Origin: Rhizobium leguminosarum
GTDB taxonomy: Bacteria; Pseudomonadota; Alphaproteobacteria; Rhizobiales; Rhizobiaceae
DNA length: 64,000 nucleotides
Direction: 5' to 3'
NCBI RefSeq assembly: GCF_017876795.1
Contig: NZ_JAGIOR010000004.1
Coordinates: forward strand, 310,001-374,000
The stretch's first letter is position 1. Each line of letters starts with the position of its first letter. A program made the position numbers and the translations under genes. Positions 1 through 8,103 of this stretch are shown in pieces. The notes beneath the pieces were generated by a model. That model made no database searches. It worked only from the letters and a program-made list of their open reading frames with translations, and was not told the origin of the DNA.

Positions 1-691
1 CCGACAGCACCTGCACCTGATTGCCCGGCGCCAGCACCTGCGGCAGGATGAATTCGCCCCAGCCGGCGAGGAAAGAGAACAGCCCGAGCGCCATGATGCC
101 GGGTTTGACCTGCGGCAGTACGAGGCTGCGCCAGACCCGAAACCGCGAGGCGCCGTCGACGACGCCCGCCATTTCGATTTCCCAGGGCACGGTGTCGTAA
201 AAGCCCTTCATCAGCCAGATGCCGAGCGGCAGGTCGATCGCCGCCTTCACCAGGATGACGCCGATCAGCGAATTATAGAGGCCGACCATCTGCAGCACGA
301 TGAAGATGGCGATGATCAGCGTCACCGACGGGAAGGCGTGCAGCACCATGACGCCGGCAAGGAAAAAGCCGCGCGCCGGCACATTCAGCCGCGACAGCAC
401 GTAACCGGCCATCGACGAGACGATGAGCACCAGGCTGGTGGTGCAGGCCGAAAACAGCAGCGTATTCAGCGTCACCTGCCAGATATTCGCCTTGCCCGCC
501 GTCGTCTGCCACAGGAAGCGCCAGTGATTAAGCGTCAAGCCGGAGGGCAGCAGCGCATCCGCCTGCTTCACCGTCACAGTGTCGAGAAAGAGATAGACAT
601 ACATCAGCAGCAGCGGCAGGCTGACGATGGTCAGCGCCGTTATGACAGGCCAGCTGCGATAGTTCGCCGAGGGCTGCGAGCGTTCGGCCAT
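1..691 (-). CDS. Sugar ABC transporter permease, MalG type (partial)
   Basis: Inner-membrane permease of a carbohydrate ABC importer, cut by the window edge so that only the first ~230 residues are visible. The N-terminus is cytoplasmic, followed by a first membrane segment around residues 14-36 and further hydrophobic segments. Near the 3' side is a typical EAA loop (E-MAGVVDGAS...LVLP), the contact site for the ATPase. The ATG at 691 lies 2 nt after the stop of the upstream permease, so the two are translationally coupled. It works with the MalF-type permease and the binding protein encoded upstream; the ATPase is not in view. The family is clear, the substrate is not. Confidence 0.9.
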   Translation of the reverse strand, partial: MAERSQPSANYRSWPVITALTIVSLPLLLMYVYLFLDTVTVKQADALLPSGLTLNHWRFLWQTTAGKANIWQVTLNTLLFSACTTSLVLIVSSMAGYVLSRLNVPARGFFLAGVMVLHAFPSVTLIIAIFIVLQMVGLYNSLIGVILVKAAIDLPLGIWLMKGFYDTVPWEIEMAGVVDGASRFRVWRSLVLPQVKPGIMALGLFSFLAGWGEFILPQVLAPGNQVQVLS

Positions 692-693
692 GG

Positions 694-1995
694 TCAATCC
701 TCGATCAGGGGCTTGGCGACAAGCGTGCCGTAGTTGAAGACGCGCAGATAGAGGAGCGACAGCGTCACGCCGATGACGACGAGCACCAGCGCCATGGCCG
801 CGCCCAGCCCGTATTCGAGATTGCCGGCATAATTCCGGAGCGCCGTGTGATAGGCCGCGAGCGCCCAGACCTCGGTGGCGTTGCCAGGCCCGCCATTGGT
901 GGCAAGCAGGATTTCATTGAACGACGCCAGCAGCGACAGCGTTTGGTAGCAGGTGACGAAGAGGATCGGCCAGCGCATCTGCGGCAGGATGATGTAGCGG
1001 ATCTGCTGCCAGCGCGAGGCGCCGTCGACCTCGCTCGCATAGAACTGGCTCTTCGGAATGGCCTTCATCGCCGAGGAGAACACTAGCATGCCCATCGAGG
1101 CGCCGATGAAGCCGTTGATCAGCACGACGAAGAACCAGGCATTATAAGCGGTATCGAGCAGGTAGTTCTTCGGGAGGTAGCCGAACTTGCCCATCAGAAT
1201 AGAAATGAAGCCGCTGTCCCAGGCGAGCCACTTCCACAGCAGGACGTAGATGACGACGGGCGTGATGCGCGGCAGGAGCCAGATGCCGCGAAAGATCGAG
1301 GCAGGCATCGGCGGCATATAATGTGTCCAGATGGCAAGCAGCAGGGCATAACCGACATTGAAGAGCGTCAGCACCAGCGCGACATAAAGCACGGTATTGA
1401 AAAGGACCCGCGCCATGTCGGGCGAACTGGCCATGCGTGAAAAATTCTCGGTCGTCCAGGTCCAGCCGGTATAGGTGGTCTTGGCGACGATTTCCTGCTG
1501 CTCCGGCGTCAGCTTGAAACCCAGACTGTCCAGCGCTGAAAAGAGCTGCTCTCTGCTGTCGAAGCGGGTGTTGAGGACGGAGCGGTTGAACTGTTCGGAG
1601 ATCTGCTTGACCTCGCGTGTCGAAGGCCGGTCGGCGAGATCCTTGATCATCCGCTCGACATCGCGGCGTGCCGGGAAGACCTCGCCTGTATGTTTGGCGC
1701 GCAGTTCCGCGACAATTCCCGGCGCCATCCCGAGGCCCTCGACGGCGGTGAGGCCCGCCTCGTCGATCGTGTAGCGCGGTTCGGCCATCTCGGCGGCGAT
1801 CTCGGGCATCGCCGATTTCAGCGCGATCAGGGAGTTGGGCGCGATCTGGTAGACGCCGCCGGAAATGCCGGTCGCCGTCGTCATGTTGGTCATCGAGAAG
1901 ACCGCTGTCAGAACCACCGGCATCAGGAAGAACAGGATGATCATGACCGCCGCAGGCGCGATCATCACCAGTCCGAGCGTTCTGGACGATTTCAT
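694..1995 (-). CDS. Sugar ABC transporter permease, MalF type, with large periplasmic insert
   Basis: Second permease of the importer, 433 residues from the ATG at 1995. An in-frame extension further upstream is Arg-rich, runs through the intergenic hairpin and is not credible. Membrane segment 1 spans about residues 8-35. It is followed by a hydrophilic, probably periplasmic stretch of roughly 150 residues before the next membrane segment, longer than in most ~300-residue sugar permeases and reminiscent of MalF-like proteins. The EAA loop is present (EVDGAS...YIILPQM). It lies downstream of the binding-protein gene, separated by a GC-rich hairpin. The sugar transported cannot be told. Confidence 0.9.
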   Translation of the reverse strand: MKSSRTLGLVMIAPAAVMIILFFLMPVVLTAVFSMTNMTTATGISGGVYQIAPNSLIALKSAMPEIAAEMAEPRYTIDEAGLTAVEGLGMAPGIVAELRAKHTGEVFPARRDVERMIKDLADRPSTREVKQISEQFNRSVLNTRFDSREQLFSALDSLGFKLTPEQQEIVAKTTYTGWTWTTENFSRMASSPDMARVLFNTVLYVALVLTLFNVGYALLLAIWTHYMPPMPASIFRGIWLLPRITPVVIYVLLWKWLAWDSGFISILMGKFGYLPKNYLLDTAYNAWFFVVLINGFIGASMGMLVFSSAMKAIPKSQFYASEVDGASRWQQIRYIILPQMRWPILFVTCYQTLSLLASFNEILLATNGGPGNATEVWALAAYHTALRNYAGNLEYGLGAAMALVLVVIGVTLSLLYLRVFNYGTLVAKPLIED

Positions 1996-2018
1996 GGAAG
2001 GCCTCCTCGCGGAACCGA

Positions 2019-2045
2019 CCGGGCGGCGGGGTTGCCGCCGCCCGG
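2019..2045 (-). other. GC-rich intergenic hairpin between binding-protein and permease genes
   Basis: Perfect 11-bp inverted repeat CCGGGCGGCGG / CCGCCGCCCGG with a 5-nt loop, 9 nt downstream of the binding-protein stop and without a T-run. In the transcript it could stabilise the upstream message or reduce read-through. Analogous hairpins occur at the same position in the other three ABC operons of this window. Confidence 0.75.
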
Positions 2046-2054
2046 AGGCATGTT

Positions 2055-3401
2055 TCAGCGAATGACGATCTTGTCGCCGAGCGTGCTTTTCAGCTCGCTC
2101 TCGGCATCGCCGACGGCGGCGTCGACGGTCTTGGCGCCGGTCCAGGACGCTTCGAGGTTCTTCCACATGATGTTCCAGTATTTGCCGAAATCGGAATTGT
2201 TCGGCATCGCATTGGCATGCGGGAGCAGGCGCTCGGTGGCTTCGCGGGTCCAGCGGTCGGCCGAGTAGAAGTCGACGGTGGATTCCGACTTGGAGATGCC
2301 GAGATGGGCCGATTTGACCGCATGCAACGCGTTGGTGCGTGGCTCAGAGGCGATCTTGACCAGCTGGGCGGCGATCTCGGTATCTTCCTGGTCGTGACCT
2401 GCGGTCAAGAGGTAGACGAGCGGATGGGTCAGCGTGTTGGCCTTGCCGCCTTCGCCGGCGGGGATCAGCGTGAAGATTACATTGCCGAAGAAGTCCTTGA
2501 GGCCTTCCTGGTTGACGAGGCGGGCATAGTGCCAGGTGCCGCCGTCCCAGATGCCGGCCTTGCCGGTAGCGACTTCCTTCCACCACTGGTCGCCCGGCAT
2601 GCCGATATGGTTCTTCTTGGTGACACCTGATTTCACGGCATCGGCGAAGAACTGATAGGTGCGGGTCATCGCGGCCTTGTCGAAAACGAGCTTGCCGCCT
2701 TCTTCCATCGTGCCGCCGAAGCTGGTGTAGAACTGCCAGTAGTCAGGTCCGTTGCTGGTGCGGGGATAAAAACCGTAGCCGGGCTGGACGAGGCCCTTGT
2801 CCTGCATCTTCTTGGCGTCTTCGAGCAGGTTCTTCATGGTGTACTTGCCGTCCTGGACACTCTGCGGCAACGCATCCAGATCGGCGTCGCTGTAGCCGAT
2901 CGCCTTCATGTAGGGCTTCCAGAAGAACATCGGACGGGATTCGGCATCCTGCGGAATGCCGTAAACGGTGCCGTTGTAAGAGGCGATCTTCAACAGGTTT
3001 TCATAGATGTCGCTGAGCGGCCAGGAGTCGAGATCGACGTAATCCTCGATCGGAACGATGAGGCCTGCCTGTGACCATGGCGCGATATCTTCATGGCCGC
3101 TGACGACGATGTTCGGCGCGGTCTTGGCTTCCGCCGCAAGGGTCAGCGCCTGCTTGAAGTCCTCCCAGGCGGAATAGGGCTTCTTCTCGACGGTGATCTT
3201 CAGGTCTTCGCCCTTGAGGGCGGCTTCGCGCTGCAGCTGCTGGGCTGCGATCTCGATGGCGTCGAGGCGATAGACGTCGTTCGGGCCGGTGCCGCCGGCC
3301 CAGACGCTAATGTGAACGTCCTTGGCAAGCGCAATTGCAGAACTCGAGGCCAGGATGGCGGCAGCGATGGCAAGGGATTTCAATGTCGGCAAGATGGTCA
3401 T
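2055..3401 (-). CDS. Extracellular solute-binding protein of a sugar ABC transporter
   Basis: Periplasmic binding protein (family 1, maltose-binding fold), 448 residues. The start at 3401 is chosen because it follows a good ribosome-binding site (AGGGAG) and opens with a classic signal peptide: MTILPTLKSLAIAAA, a hydrophobic core, then cleavage after ALA near residue 26. The mature part has features of the class, such as a VSGHEDIAPWSQ segment and an aromatic-rich GIPQDAESRPMFFWKP region. It is first gene of an operon with two permeases. Ligand unknown. Confidence 0.92.
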   Translation of the reverse strand: MTILPTLKSLAIAAAILASSSAIALAKDVHISVWAGGTGPNDVYRLDAIEIAAQQLQREAALKGEDLKITVEKKPYSAWEDFKQALTLAAEAKTAPNIVVSGHEDIAPWSQAGLIVPIEDYVDLDSWPLSDIYENLLKIASYNGTVYGIPQDAESRPMFFWKPYMKAIGYSDADLDALPQSVQDGKYTMKNLLEDAKKMQDKGLVQPGYGFYPRTSNGPDYWQFYTSFGGTMEEGGKLVFDKAAMTRTYQFFADAVKSGVTKKNHIGMPGDQWWKEVATGKAGIWDGGTWHYARLVNQEGLKDFFGNVIFTLIPAGEGGKANTLTHPLVYLLTAGHDQEDTEIAAQLVKIASEPRTNALHAVKSAHLGISKSESTVDFYSADRWTREATERLLPHANAMPNNSDFGKYWNIMWKNLEASWTGAKTVDAAVGDAESELKSTLGDKIVIR

Positions 3402-3749
3402 CTTCTTCGTCTCCCTAGAAGAGCAGTGTGAAGCCTCTTGGCGGGTCAGCACTGCTGATGATGGCCGCTCCGAAACCCCACGAAAACGTGACGATGTCCG
3501 CTCTAGGGGTTCGATGTAACGGCCGAATGACAAAATTGAGCACGTGTGCAAAATTATTATGACGATGTCTTTCAGACTTGCAAGCGGCGGTTTTCGGCAG
3601 GTGCCTTTTGCGCTTCAAATTGCGCTTTTCCTCCGGCAGCGCCGCATATCTTTCGAGACGCGCAAGGGACGCCGCAACACTTTCGATCCTCGCATCGTGC
3701 TTTTCGAAAACCGGTTCCGATTTTCCGGCCGATGCGCTAGCATGCGTCC
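3402..3749. other. Divergent intergenic region
   Basis: 348 bp between the divergent sugar-transport operon and the editing-protein gene. On the minus strand TTGCAA and TAATAA are separated by 18 nt near 3560-3590, a possible promoter for the transporter operon. No other convincing element seen. Confidence 0.35.
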
Positions 3750-4208
3750 ATGAGCCTTGAATCCGTCCGCGCTTTCCTGCGTGCGCATGCACCCGATATC
3801 GATATCATCGAAACCGCCGAGAGCTCCTCGACGGTGGCGCTTGCCGCCGAGGCGCACGGCGTCGAGCCCGCCCAGATCGCCAAGACGATCTGCCTGCGTG
3901 TCGGCGAGCAGATGATGCTGGTCGTTGCCGGCGGCACGGCAAGGCTCGACAATCGCAAGTTCAAGGACAGGTTCGGAGCCAAGGGACGCATGCTCGACGC
4001 CGAAGAGGTGGTGGCGGTCACCAGCCATCCGGTCGGCGGCGTCTGCCCCTTCGGCCTGCCCTCGCCGCTGCCCATCTATTGCGATATCTCGCTGAAACGC
4101 TTCGATGAAGTCGTGCCGGCGGCCGGCTCGACGAATTCGGCCGTGCGAATCGAAACCGGACGGCTGGCGGAGCTGACCGGCGCCAGCTGGGTCGATGTCT
4201 GCCAGTAA
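3750..4208 (+). CDS. YbaK/EbsC-type aminoacyl-tRNA editing domain protein
   Basis: 152-residue stand-alone editing-domain protein of the YbaK/EbsC/ProX family, which hydrolyses mischarged tRNA (for example Cys-tRNA(Pro) or Ala-tRNA(Pro)) in the cytoplasm. The single domain fills the protein. Family features include the Lys in QIAKTICLR near residue 48, the VVAGGTARLDNRKF stretch and the GGVCPFGLP turn near residue 97. The gene is monocistronic and divergent from the sugar transporter. The family is clear, but the tRNA edited cannot be assigned from sequence alone. Confidence 0.88.
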   Translation: MSLESVRAFLRAHAPDIDIIETAESSSTVALAAEAHGVEPAQIAKTICLRVGEQMMLVVAGGTARLDNRKFKDRFGAKGRMLDAEEVVAVTSHPVGGVCPFGLPSPLPIYCDISLKRFDEVVPAAGSTNSAVRIETGRLAELTGASWVDVCQ

Positions 4209-4291
4209 GCGGCGAAAAAACTACAAACCTGCGAAAGAGTACCTATATTCCATCCCGACATGCCGTGACTGCGCATGACAGGAGATCAGGA

Positions 4292-5275
4292 ATGCCGAGT
4301 GCCATTTCGCGTTTTGCCAAGTTCGCGGCAATTGCCGCTCTGACGAGCGCTACAGTTTTTGCTTCCCTTGACGATGCAGAAGCGCGCCGGGCTGGCAGCG
4401 GCGGTTTCGGAAGCCGCGGTACCCGCACCTTCCAGGCTCCGCCTGTCACCCAAACCGCGCCCGCCCCCGTCGCGCCGATCGAACGATCGATGACGCCGCG
4501 TCCGCAGACGACGGCACCAGCGACCGCGCAGCAGCCCTTCGGCGCCCAACGCCCCGGTCTCTTCGGCGGCCTGATTGCCGGCGGCCTCCTCGGCATGCTG
4601 CTCGGTCACGGTTTCGGCGGCGGATTCGGCTTCCTCGGCATGCTTCTGCGGATCGCCTTGATCGGCGGCGCTATCATGCTCGCCATGCGTTATTTCGCCA
4701 ACCGCCGCCAACCTTCCTACGGTGCCGGTGGCCAAAGCGGCTCCTTTAGCCAGTCCTATGGCATGTCGCCAGCACGCAACTCGTCCTTCCAGATCCCGAC
4801 GATTGGTTCGGCTGCCGGGTCAGCTTCGTCCTCGCGCGGCAACCGGCCGAGCGACGAGATCGGGCTGGCGCAGGCCGATCTCGATCAGTTCGAGGAATTA
4901 CTGACCGACGTTCAGACCGCTTACGGTGCCGAGGATTACGCCACGTTGCGCCGGCTGACGACCCCTGAAGCGATGTCCTATCTTGCCGAGGAACTCGGCG
5001 AAAACGCCACCAACGGCGTGCGTAACCGCGTCTCTGACGTCAAGCTGCTGCAGGGCGACATTGCCGAGGCTTGGCGCGAAGATGGCGGGGACTATGCGAC
5101 ACTCGCCATGCGTTACTCCTCGATCGATGCCATGGTCGAACGCGACAGCGGCCGTGTCGTTTCCGGCGACGACCGCCGCCCGAGCGAAAGCACCGAGGTC
5201 TGGACCTTCGTGCGCAAGCCCGGCGCCGACTGGAAGCTCGCCGCGATCCAGGGAAGCGAGCAGCGCGCCGCCTGA
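4292..5275 (+). CDS. Tim44-like domain membrane protein
   Basis: 327-residue protein with a signal-like N-terminus (SRFAKFAAIAALTSATVFA), a Gly/Pro/Gln-rich linker, a Gly-rich hydrophobic membrane stretch around residues 90-140 and a C-terminal soluble Tim44-like domain (about residues 185-327, beginning IGLAQADLDQFEELL). The ATG at 4292 is chosen over a GTG at 4265 because GGAGATCAGG lies just before it. Such proteins are widespread in Alphaproteobacteria; in mitochondria the domain contacts membranes in protein import, but the bacterial role is not settled. It converges on the dehydrogenase gene. Confidence 0.85.
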   Translation: MPSAISRFAKFAAIAALTSATVFASLDDAEARRAGSGGFGSRGTRTFQAPPVTQTAPAPVAPIERSMTPRPQTTAPATAQQPFGAQRPGLFGGLIAGGLLGMLLGHGFGGGFGFLGMLLRIALIGGAIMLAMRYFANRRQPSYGAGGQSGSFSQSYGMSPARNSSFQIPTIGSAAGSASSSRGNRPSDEIGLAQADLDQFEELLTDVQTAYGAEDYATLRRLTTPEAMSYLAEELGENATNGVRNRVSDVKLLQGDIAEAWREDGGDYATLAMRYSSIDAMVERDSGRVVSGDDRRPSESTEVWTFVRKPGADWKLAAIQGSEQRAA

Positions 5276-5293
5276 AGCGGCGCCTCTCCTGGC

Positions 5294-6325
5294 TTAATTC
5301 ACCGCGACCGGTTTGGAACGCATGCGCGAAACCGTCTCGCGTTCCGCCCGCTTACAGCGCATCGGCGGCAGGCCGCGATCCATCAGGTCCATGTCTTCGA
5401 GTACCATGTCGCCCATCTTCTTGAAGGCGCTGTCGAGCGCTCCGGCCCGGTGCGCTGAGCGGATGAAGCCTTTCAGGCTCCGCACCGGGTGGTCGGGCGG
5501 CAGCGGCTCCTGCGGATAAACGTCGCTTGCCGCGACGATATGGCCAGACGAGACGGCCGCCATCAGCGCTTCGAAATCGACGACGTCGGCACGGCTGAGC
5601 AGGATGAAGGCCGCGCCGCGGCGCATGCCGGCAAAGGCGTCGGCGCCGAGAAAACCTTTGTTTTCGCTGGTGACGGCGGCGACGACGAAGACGAAATCGC
5701 TCTTTGCCAGCACATCCTCCAGGCTTGCCGGCTCGACGCCGTTTTCCTCGAGGATCGAGCGGGGCAGCCAGGGATCGAACACCCTGATGCGCGCCCTGAA
5801 GCCGGACAGCAGCCGGCGCAGCGCCTTGCCGAGATCGCCGAAGCCGACGATCCCGATCTCGGAACCGGCGATCAGCCGCGCGCTCGCATTGCCCTCCCCG
5901 CCCCAGAGTTCGGTGCCCTGGCGGAAAGCGACATCCGCATCGACGATGTCGCGCGCCAAGGCGAGCGCGAAGCCGAGACCGATTTCAGCGACCGGCTCTG
6001 CAAAAACCTGCCCTGTCGTCACGACATGAATGCCGCGCTCAAAAAGCACCTCATAGGGCATGTTGTTCAAGAGATTGCTTTCGACATTCAGGATCGAGCG
6101 CAAGGCCGGCATTCTGCCCAACGTTTCCGCCGAAAGCGGCGGCTGGCCGATGATGTAACGGGTCCTGCCGAGGATCTCGTCGCCGAGCCCGGCGATATTG
6201 TCGGGGTCCGCCTCGACGATTTCGTATTTTGCGTGCAGGTCGGCGCGCGCCTTGTCGCTGAAGATCAGATCGAGCGTGCGCGGCTCGGGCGCGCTGATCG
6301 CCAGCGGCCGTTCGGTGTTCGTCAT
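5294..6325 (-). CDS. D-isomer-specific 2-hydroxyacid dehydrogenase
   Basis: 343-residue NAD(P)-dependent dehydrogenase of the 2-hydroxyacid/phosphoglycerate dehydrogenase family. The nucleotide-binding GxGxxG-type motif is in IGIVGFGDLGKAL. Downstream are the expected catalytic Arg (LLSRADVVD) and the His of the SAHRAGAL stretch near the C-terminus. The start at 6325 is preceded by GGAGGAG; an upstream in-frame Met lacks such a site. No neighbouring gene indicates the substrate. Confidence 0.88.
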   Translation of the reverse strand: MTNTERPLAISAPEPRTLDLIFSDKARADLHAKYEIVEADPDNIAGLGDEILGRTRYIIGQPPLSAETLGRMPALRSILNVESNLLNNMPYEVLFERGIHVVTTGQVFAEPVAEIGLGFALALARDIVDADVAFRQGTELWGGEGNASARLIAGSEIGIVGFGDLGKALRRLLSGFRARIRVFDPWLPRSILEENGVEPASLEDVLAKSDFVFVVAAVTSENKGFLGADAFAGMRRGAAFILLSRADVVDFEALMAAVSSGHIVAASDVYPQEPLPPDHPVRSLKGFIRSAHRAGALDSAFKKMGDMVLEDMDLMDRGLPPMRCKRAERETVSRMRSKPVAVN

Positions 6326-6531
6326 GGGCGTCTCCTCCGTCGCGGCAGTTTGCGGCGTTTCCGCCGGACGATTGATAGCCACTGTTCGGGGCCGTTTCCA
6401 GGTCACGGAAGAAAACTGTTAGAAACGCGGAGGTGCCGCTCGCCGCGTCGGCCGATGAGCTGCGCTGTCGAAAGCGGCATCTGCCTATCAGATAAGCAGT
6501 TGAATCAACTCGTTATTTCAAGCCATTTTCG

Positions 6532-6560
6532 TTGACGACACGAATTCTTTGAACTAGCGT
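6532..6560 (+). promoter_or_regulatory. Candidate sigma-70 promoter of hupE
   Basis: TTGACG and TAGCGT are separated by 17 nt, 70 bp upstream of the hupE ATG. The rest of the 6326-6630 intergenic stretch shows nothing else recognisable. Confidence 0.4.
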
Positions 6561-6630
6561 GATGCGCGCGACTTGGAACCGGGCCTGTGCTCGGCGGCCG
6601 CAGGATTTCGAAACTCACGAGGAATGAACC

Positions 6631-7230
6631 ATGAAATCAGCACTCAAGAGCGGCCTGCTTGCCTTGGCTGCCGCCGGGCTTCCAGCCGTCGCCTATGCGC
6701 ATACCGGTGTTGGTCAGACCTCCGGTTTTGTGCATGGCTTCAGTCATCCCGTTTCCGGTCTCGATCATATCCTCGCCATGGTGATGGTCGGCGTCTTCGC
6801 ATTTCAGCTCGGTGGCCGCGCCACTTGGCTGGTGCCGACGAGCTTCGTTCTGGTGATGGCGCTCGGCGGTGCTCTCGGCGTGGCCGGCGTCAATGTTCCC
6901 TTCGTTGAAACCGGCATCGCGCTGTCCGTCATCGTCCTTGGCGCGATCGTTGCGCTCAACGTCAAGGCGCCGACTGCCGTTGCGATGGGTGTCGTCGGCA
7001 TCTTCGCAATCTTCCACGGGCATGCCCACGGCGCGGAGATGCCGGACGATGCCGCCGGAGCCGCCTATGCAGCCGGGTTCATGATCGCGACTGCGGTTCT
7101 GCATGCCGCCGGCCTCGGTCTTGGCTATGTCATCGGCCGTGCCGGCAAACGTCAGGGCGCCTTCGTAACGCGCGCGGCTGGCAGTGTGGCCGCCATAGCA
7201 GGTGTCGGCATCCTTGCCGGCGTGATCTAA
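6631..7230 (+). CDS. hupE: HupE/UreJ family membrane protein
   Basis: 199-residue polytopic protein with a cleavable-looking signal (LLALAAAGLPAVAYAH) and the family hallmark HPVSGLDHILAM near residues 37-48, followed by about six hydrophobic segments. HupE/UreJ proteins are nickel (or cobalt) permease-like accessories found with hydrogenase and urease genes. Neither hydrogenase nor urease genes are in the window, so this is a stand-alone copy. An internal His segment (FHGHAHGAEMP) could bind metal. GAGGAA precedes the ATG and an intrinsic terminator follows. Confidence 0.85.
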   Translation: MKSALKSGLLALAAAGLPAVAYAHTGVGQTSGFVHGFSHPVSGLDHILAMVMVGVFAFQLGGRATWLVPTSFVLVMALGGALGVAGVNVPFVETGIALSVIVLGAIVALNVKAPTAVAMGVVGIFAIFHGHAHGAEMPDDAAGAAYAAGFMIATAVLHAAGLGLGYVIGRAGKRQGAFVTRAAGSVAAIAGVGILAGVI

Positions 7231-7297
7231 GCCGACGGCATTCCGTCCGCCTCCACCCGTGGCGGCAGTCGCATCTATCATCGCAGTTCAATCAGTA

Positions 7298-7326
7298 CGC
7301 CCGGTAACGCATTGCCGGGCGTTTTC
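7298..7326 (+). terminator. Intrinsic terminator after hupE
   Basis: CGCCCGG / CCGGGCG stem, 9-nt loop, then TTTT; 70 bp downstream of the hupE stop. Confidence 0.75.
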
Positions 7327-7353
7327 GCGTCATCTCCGCAAAGTGCGACGGAA

Positions 7354-7367
7354 TTGACCCAAATCAA
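7354..7367 (+). promoter_or_regulatory. FNR/FixK-type box upstream of the cyd operon
   Basis: TTGACCCAAATCAA matches the anaerobox consensus TTGAT-N4-ATCAA at 9 of 10 positions. Its centre (7360.5) is 41.5 bp upstream of the start expected from the TATATC -10 hexamer at 7390-7395, the geometry of a class II FNR/FixK-activated promoter. This fits a low-oxygen oxidase operon. Confidence 0.65.
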
Positions 7368-7389
7368 ATCCAGCCATGTTGCGTCGGGC

Positions 7390-7395
7390 TATATC
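7390..7395 (+). promoter_or_regulatory. -10 element of the FNR-dependent promoter
   Basis: TATATC, placed so that the predicted start (~7402) puts the FNR-type box at -41.5. There is no good -35 hexamer, as expected for a class II activated promoter. Confidence 0.45.
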
Positions 7396-7448
7396 TGACG
7401 CGCGATCAACGAACGGACATCCAATTTGACGCAGGGCCGCCTTGCCGG

Positions 7449-7478
7449 TTGTCGGCGAGGTGTGACAGTGAGTATAGT
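7449..7478 (+). promoter_or_regulatory. Second, sigma-70-like promoter of the regulator-cyd operon
   Basis: TTGTCG (7449-7454) and TATAGT (7473-7478) separated by 18 nt. The 20-bp palindrome at 7480-7499 begins 2 nt downstream, over the predicted start site, so it would act as an operator. Confidence 0.4.
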
Positions 7479-7479
7479 A

Positions 7480-7499
7480 ATTTCAGAAATTTCTGAAAT
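7480..7499. promoter_or_regulatory. Perfect 20-bp palindrome, probable operator of the GbsR/MarR regulator
   Basis: ATTTCAGAAATTTCTGAAAT is identical to its reverse complement. It lies 21 bp before the regulator's ATG and over the expected transcription start. MarR-type dimers bind such palindromes, so autorepression of the regulator-cydDCABX operon is inferred. Confidence 0.65.
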
Positions 7500-7520
7500 C
7501 ACAGACGCAACGGAACAACG

Positions 7521-8099
7521 ATGAACCTTCCGCCTCTCGTCCAGTCCTTCGTTCTTCACTTCGGCGAAATGGGATCGCGCTGGGGAATAAACCGCACGGT
7601 CGGGCAGATCTACGCCCTGCTCTTCGTTTCCCCCGGATCGCTCTGCGCCGAGGAGATCGCCGAGTCGCTCGGTATTTCGCGCTCCAACGTGTCGATGAGC
7701 CTGCGGGAACTGCAGGCCTGGAACCTCGTCCTTCTCAAACACAGACCGGACGATCGCCGCGATTTCTTCACCACGCCTGATGATGTCTGGCTGATATTGA
7801 GGACGCTTGCGGAGGAACGAAAGAAGCGCGAAGTCGATCCGACGCTGTCGGTTCTGCGCGAAATCCTGATGCAGCGCCCCGCCAGCGAGGCCGAACGCCA
7901 TGCGCAGCAGCGCATGAGCGAAATGCACACGCTGATCGAACAGCTGACCCATTGGTATGAAGACGTAAAACAACTTGAAACGGAAAGGCTCGCAACGCTA
8001 CTCTCGCTGGGCGCGAAAGTGACAAAGCTTCTGGAGGCCAAGGACCGGGTCGTTTCGCTCGGCCGCAGCCGCCGGCCGAATCCTGCGAACAAGAGTTAG
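7521..8099 (+). CDS. GbsR/MarR family transcriptional regulator
   Basis: 192-residue winged-helix regulator of the GbsR branch. The helix-turn-helix is about residues 38-62 (AEEIAESLGISRSNVSMSLREL) and the wing follows in the RPDDRRDFF segment. The C-terminal half is helical and probably mediates dimerisation. It lies 4 bp upstream of cydD in the same direction, so it is very probably co-transcribed with and controls cydDCABX through the palindrome upstream. Its ligand is not evident. The ribosome-binding site is weak. Confidence 0.88.
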   Translation: MNLPPLVQSFVLHFGEMGSRWGINRTVGQIYALLFVSPGSLCAEEIAESLGISRSNVSMSLRELQAWNLVLLKHRPDDRRDFFTTPDDVWLILRTLAEERKKREVDPTLSVLREILMQRPASEAERHAQQRMSEMHTLIEQLTHWYEDVKQLETERLATLLSLGAKVTKLLEAKDRVVSLGRSRRPNPANKS

Positions 8100-8103
8100 C
8101 GCC

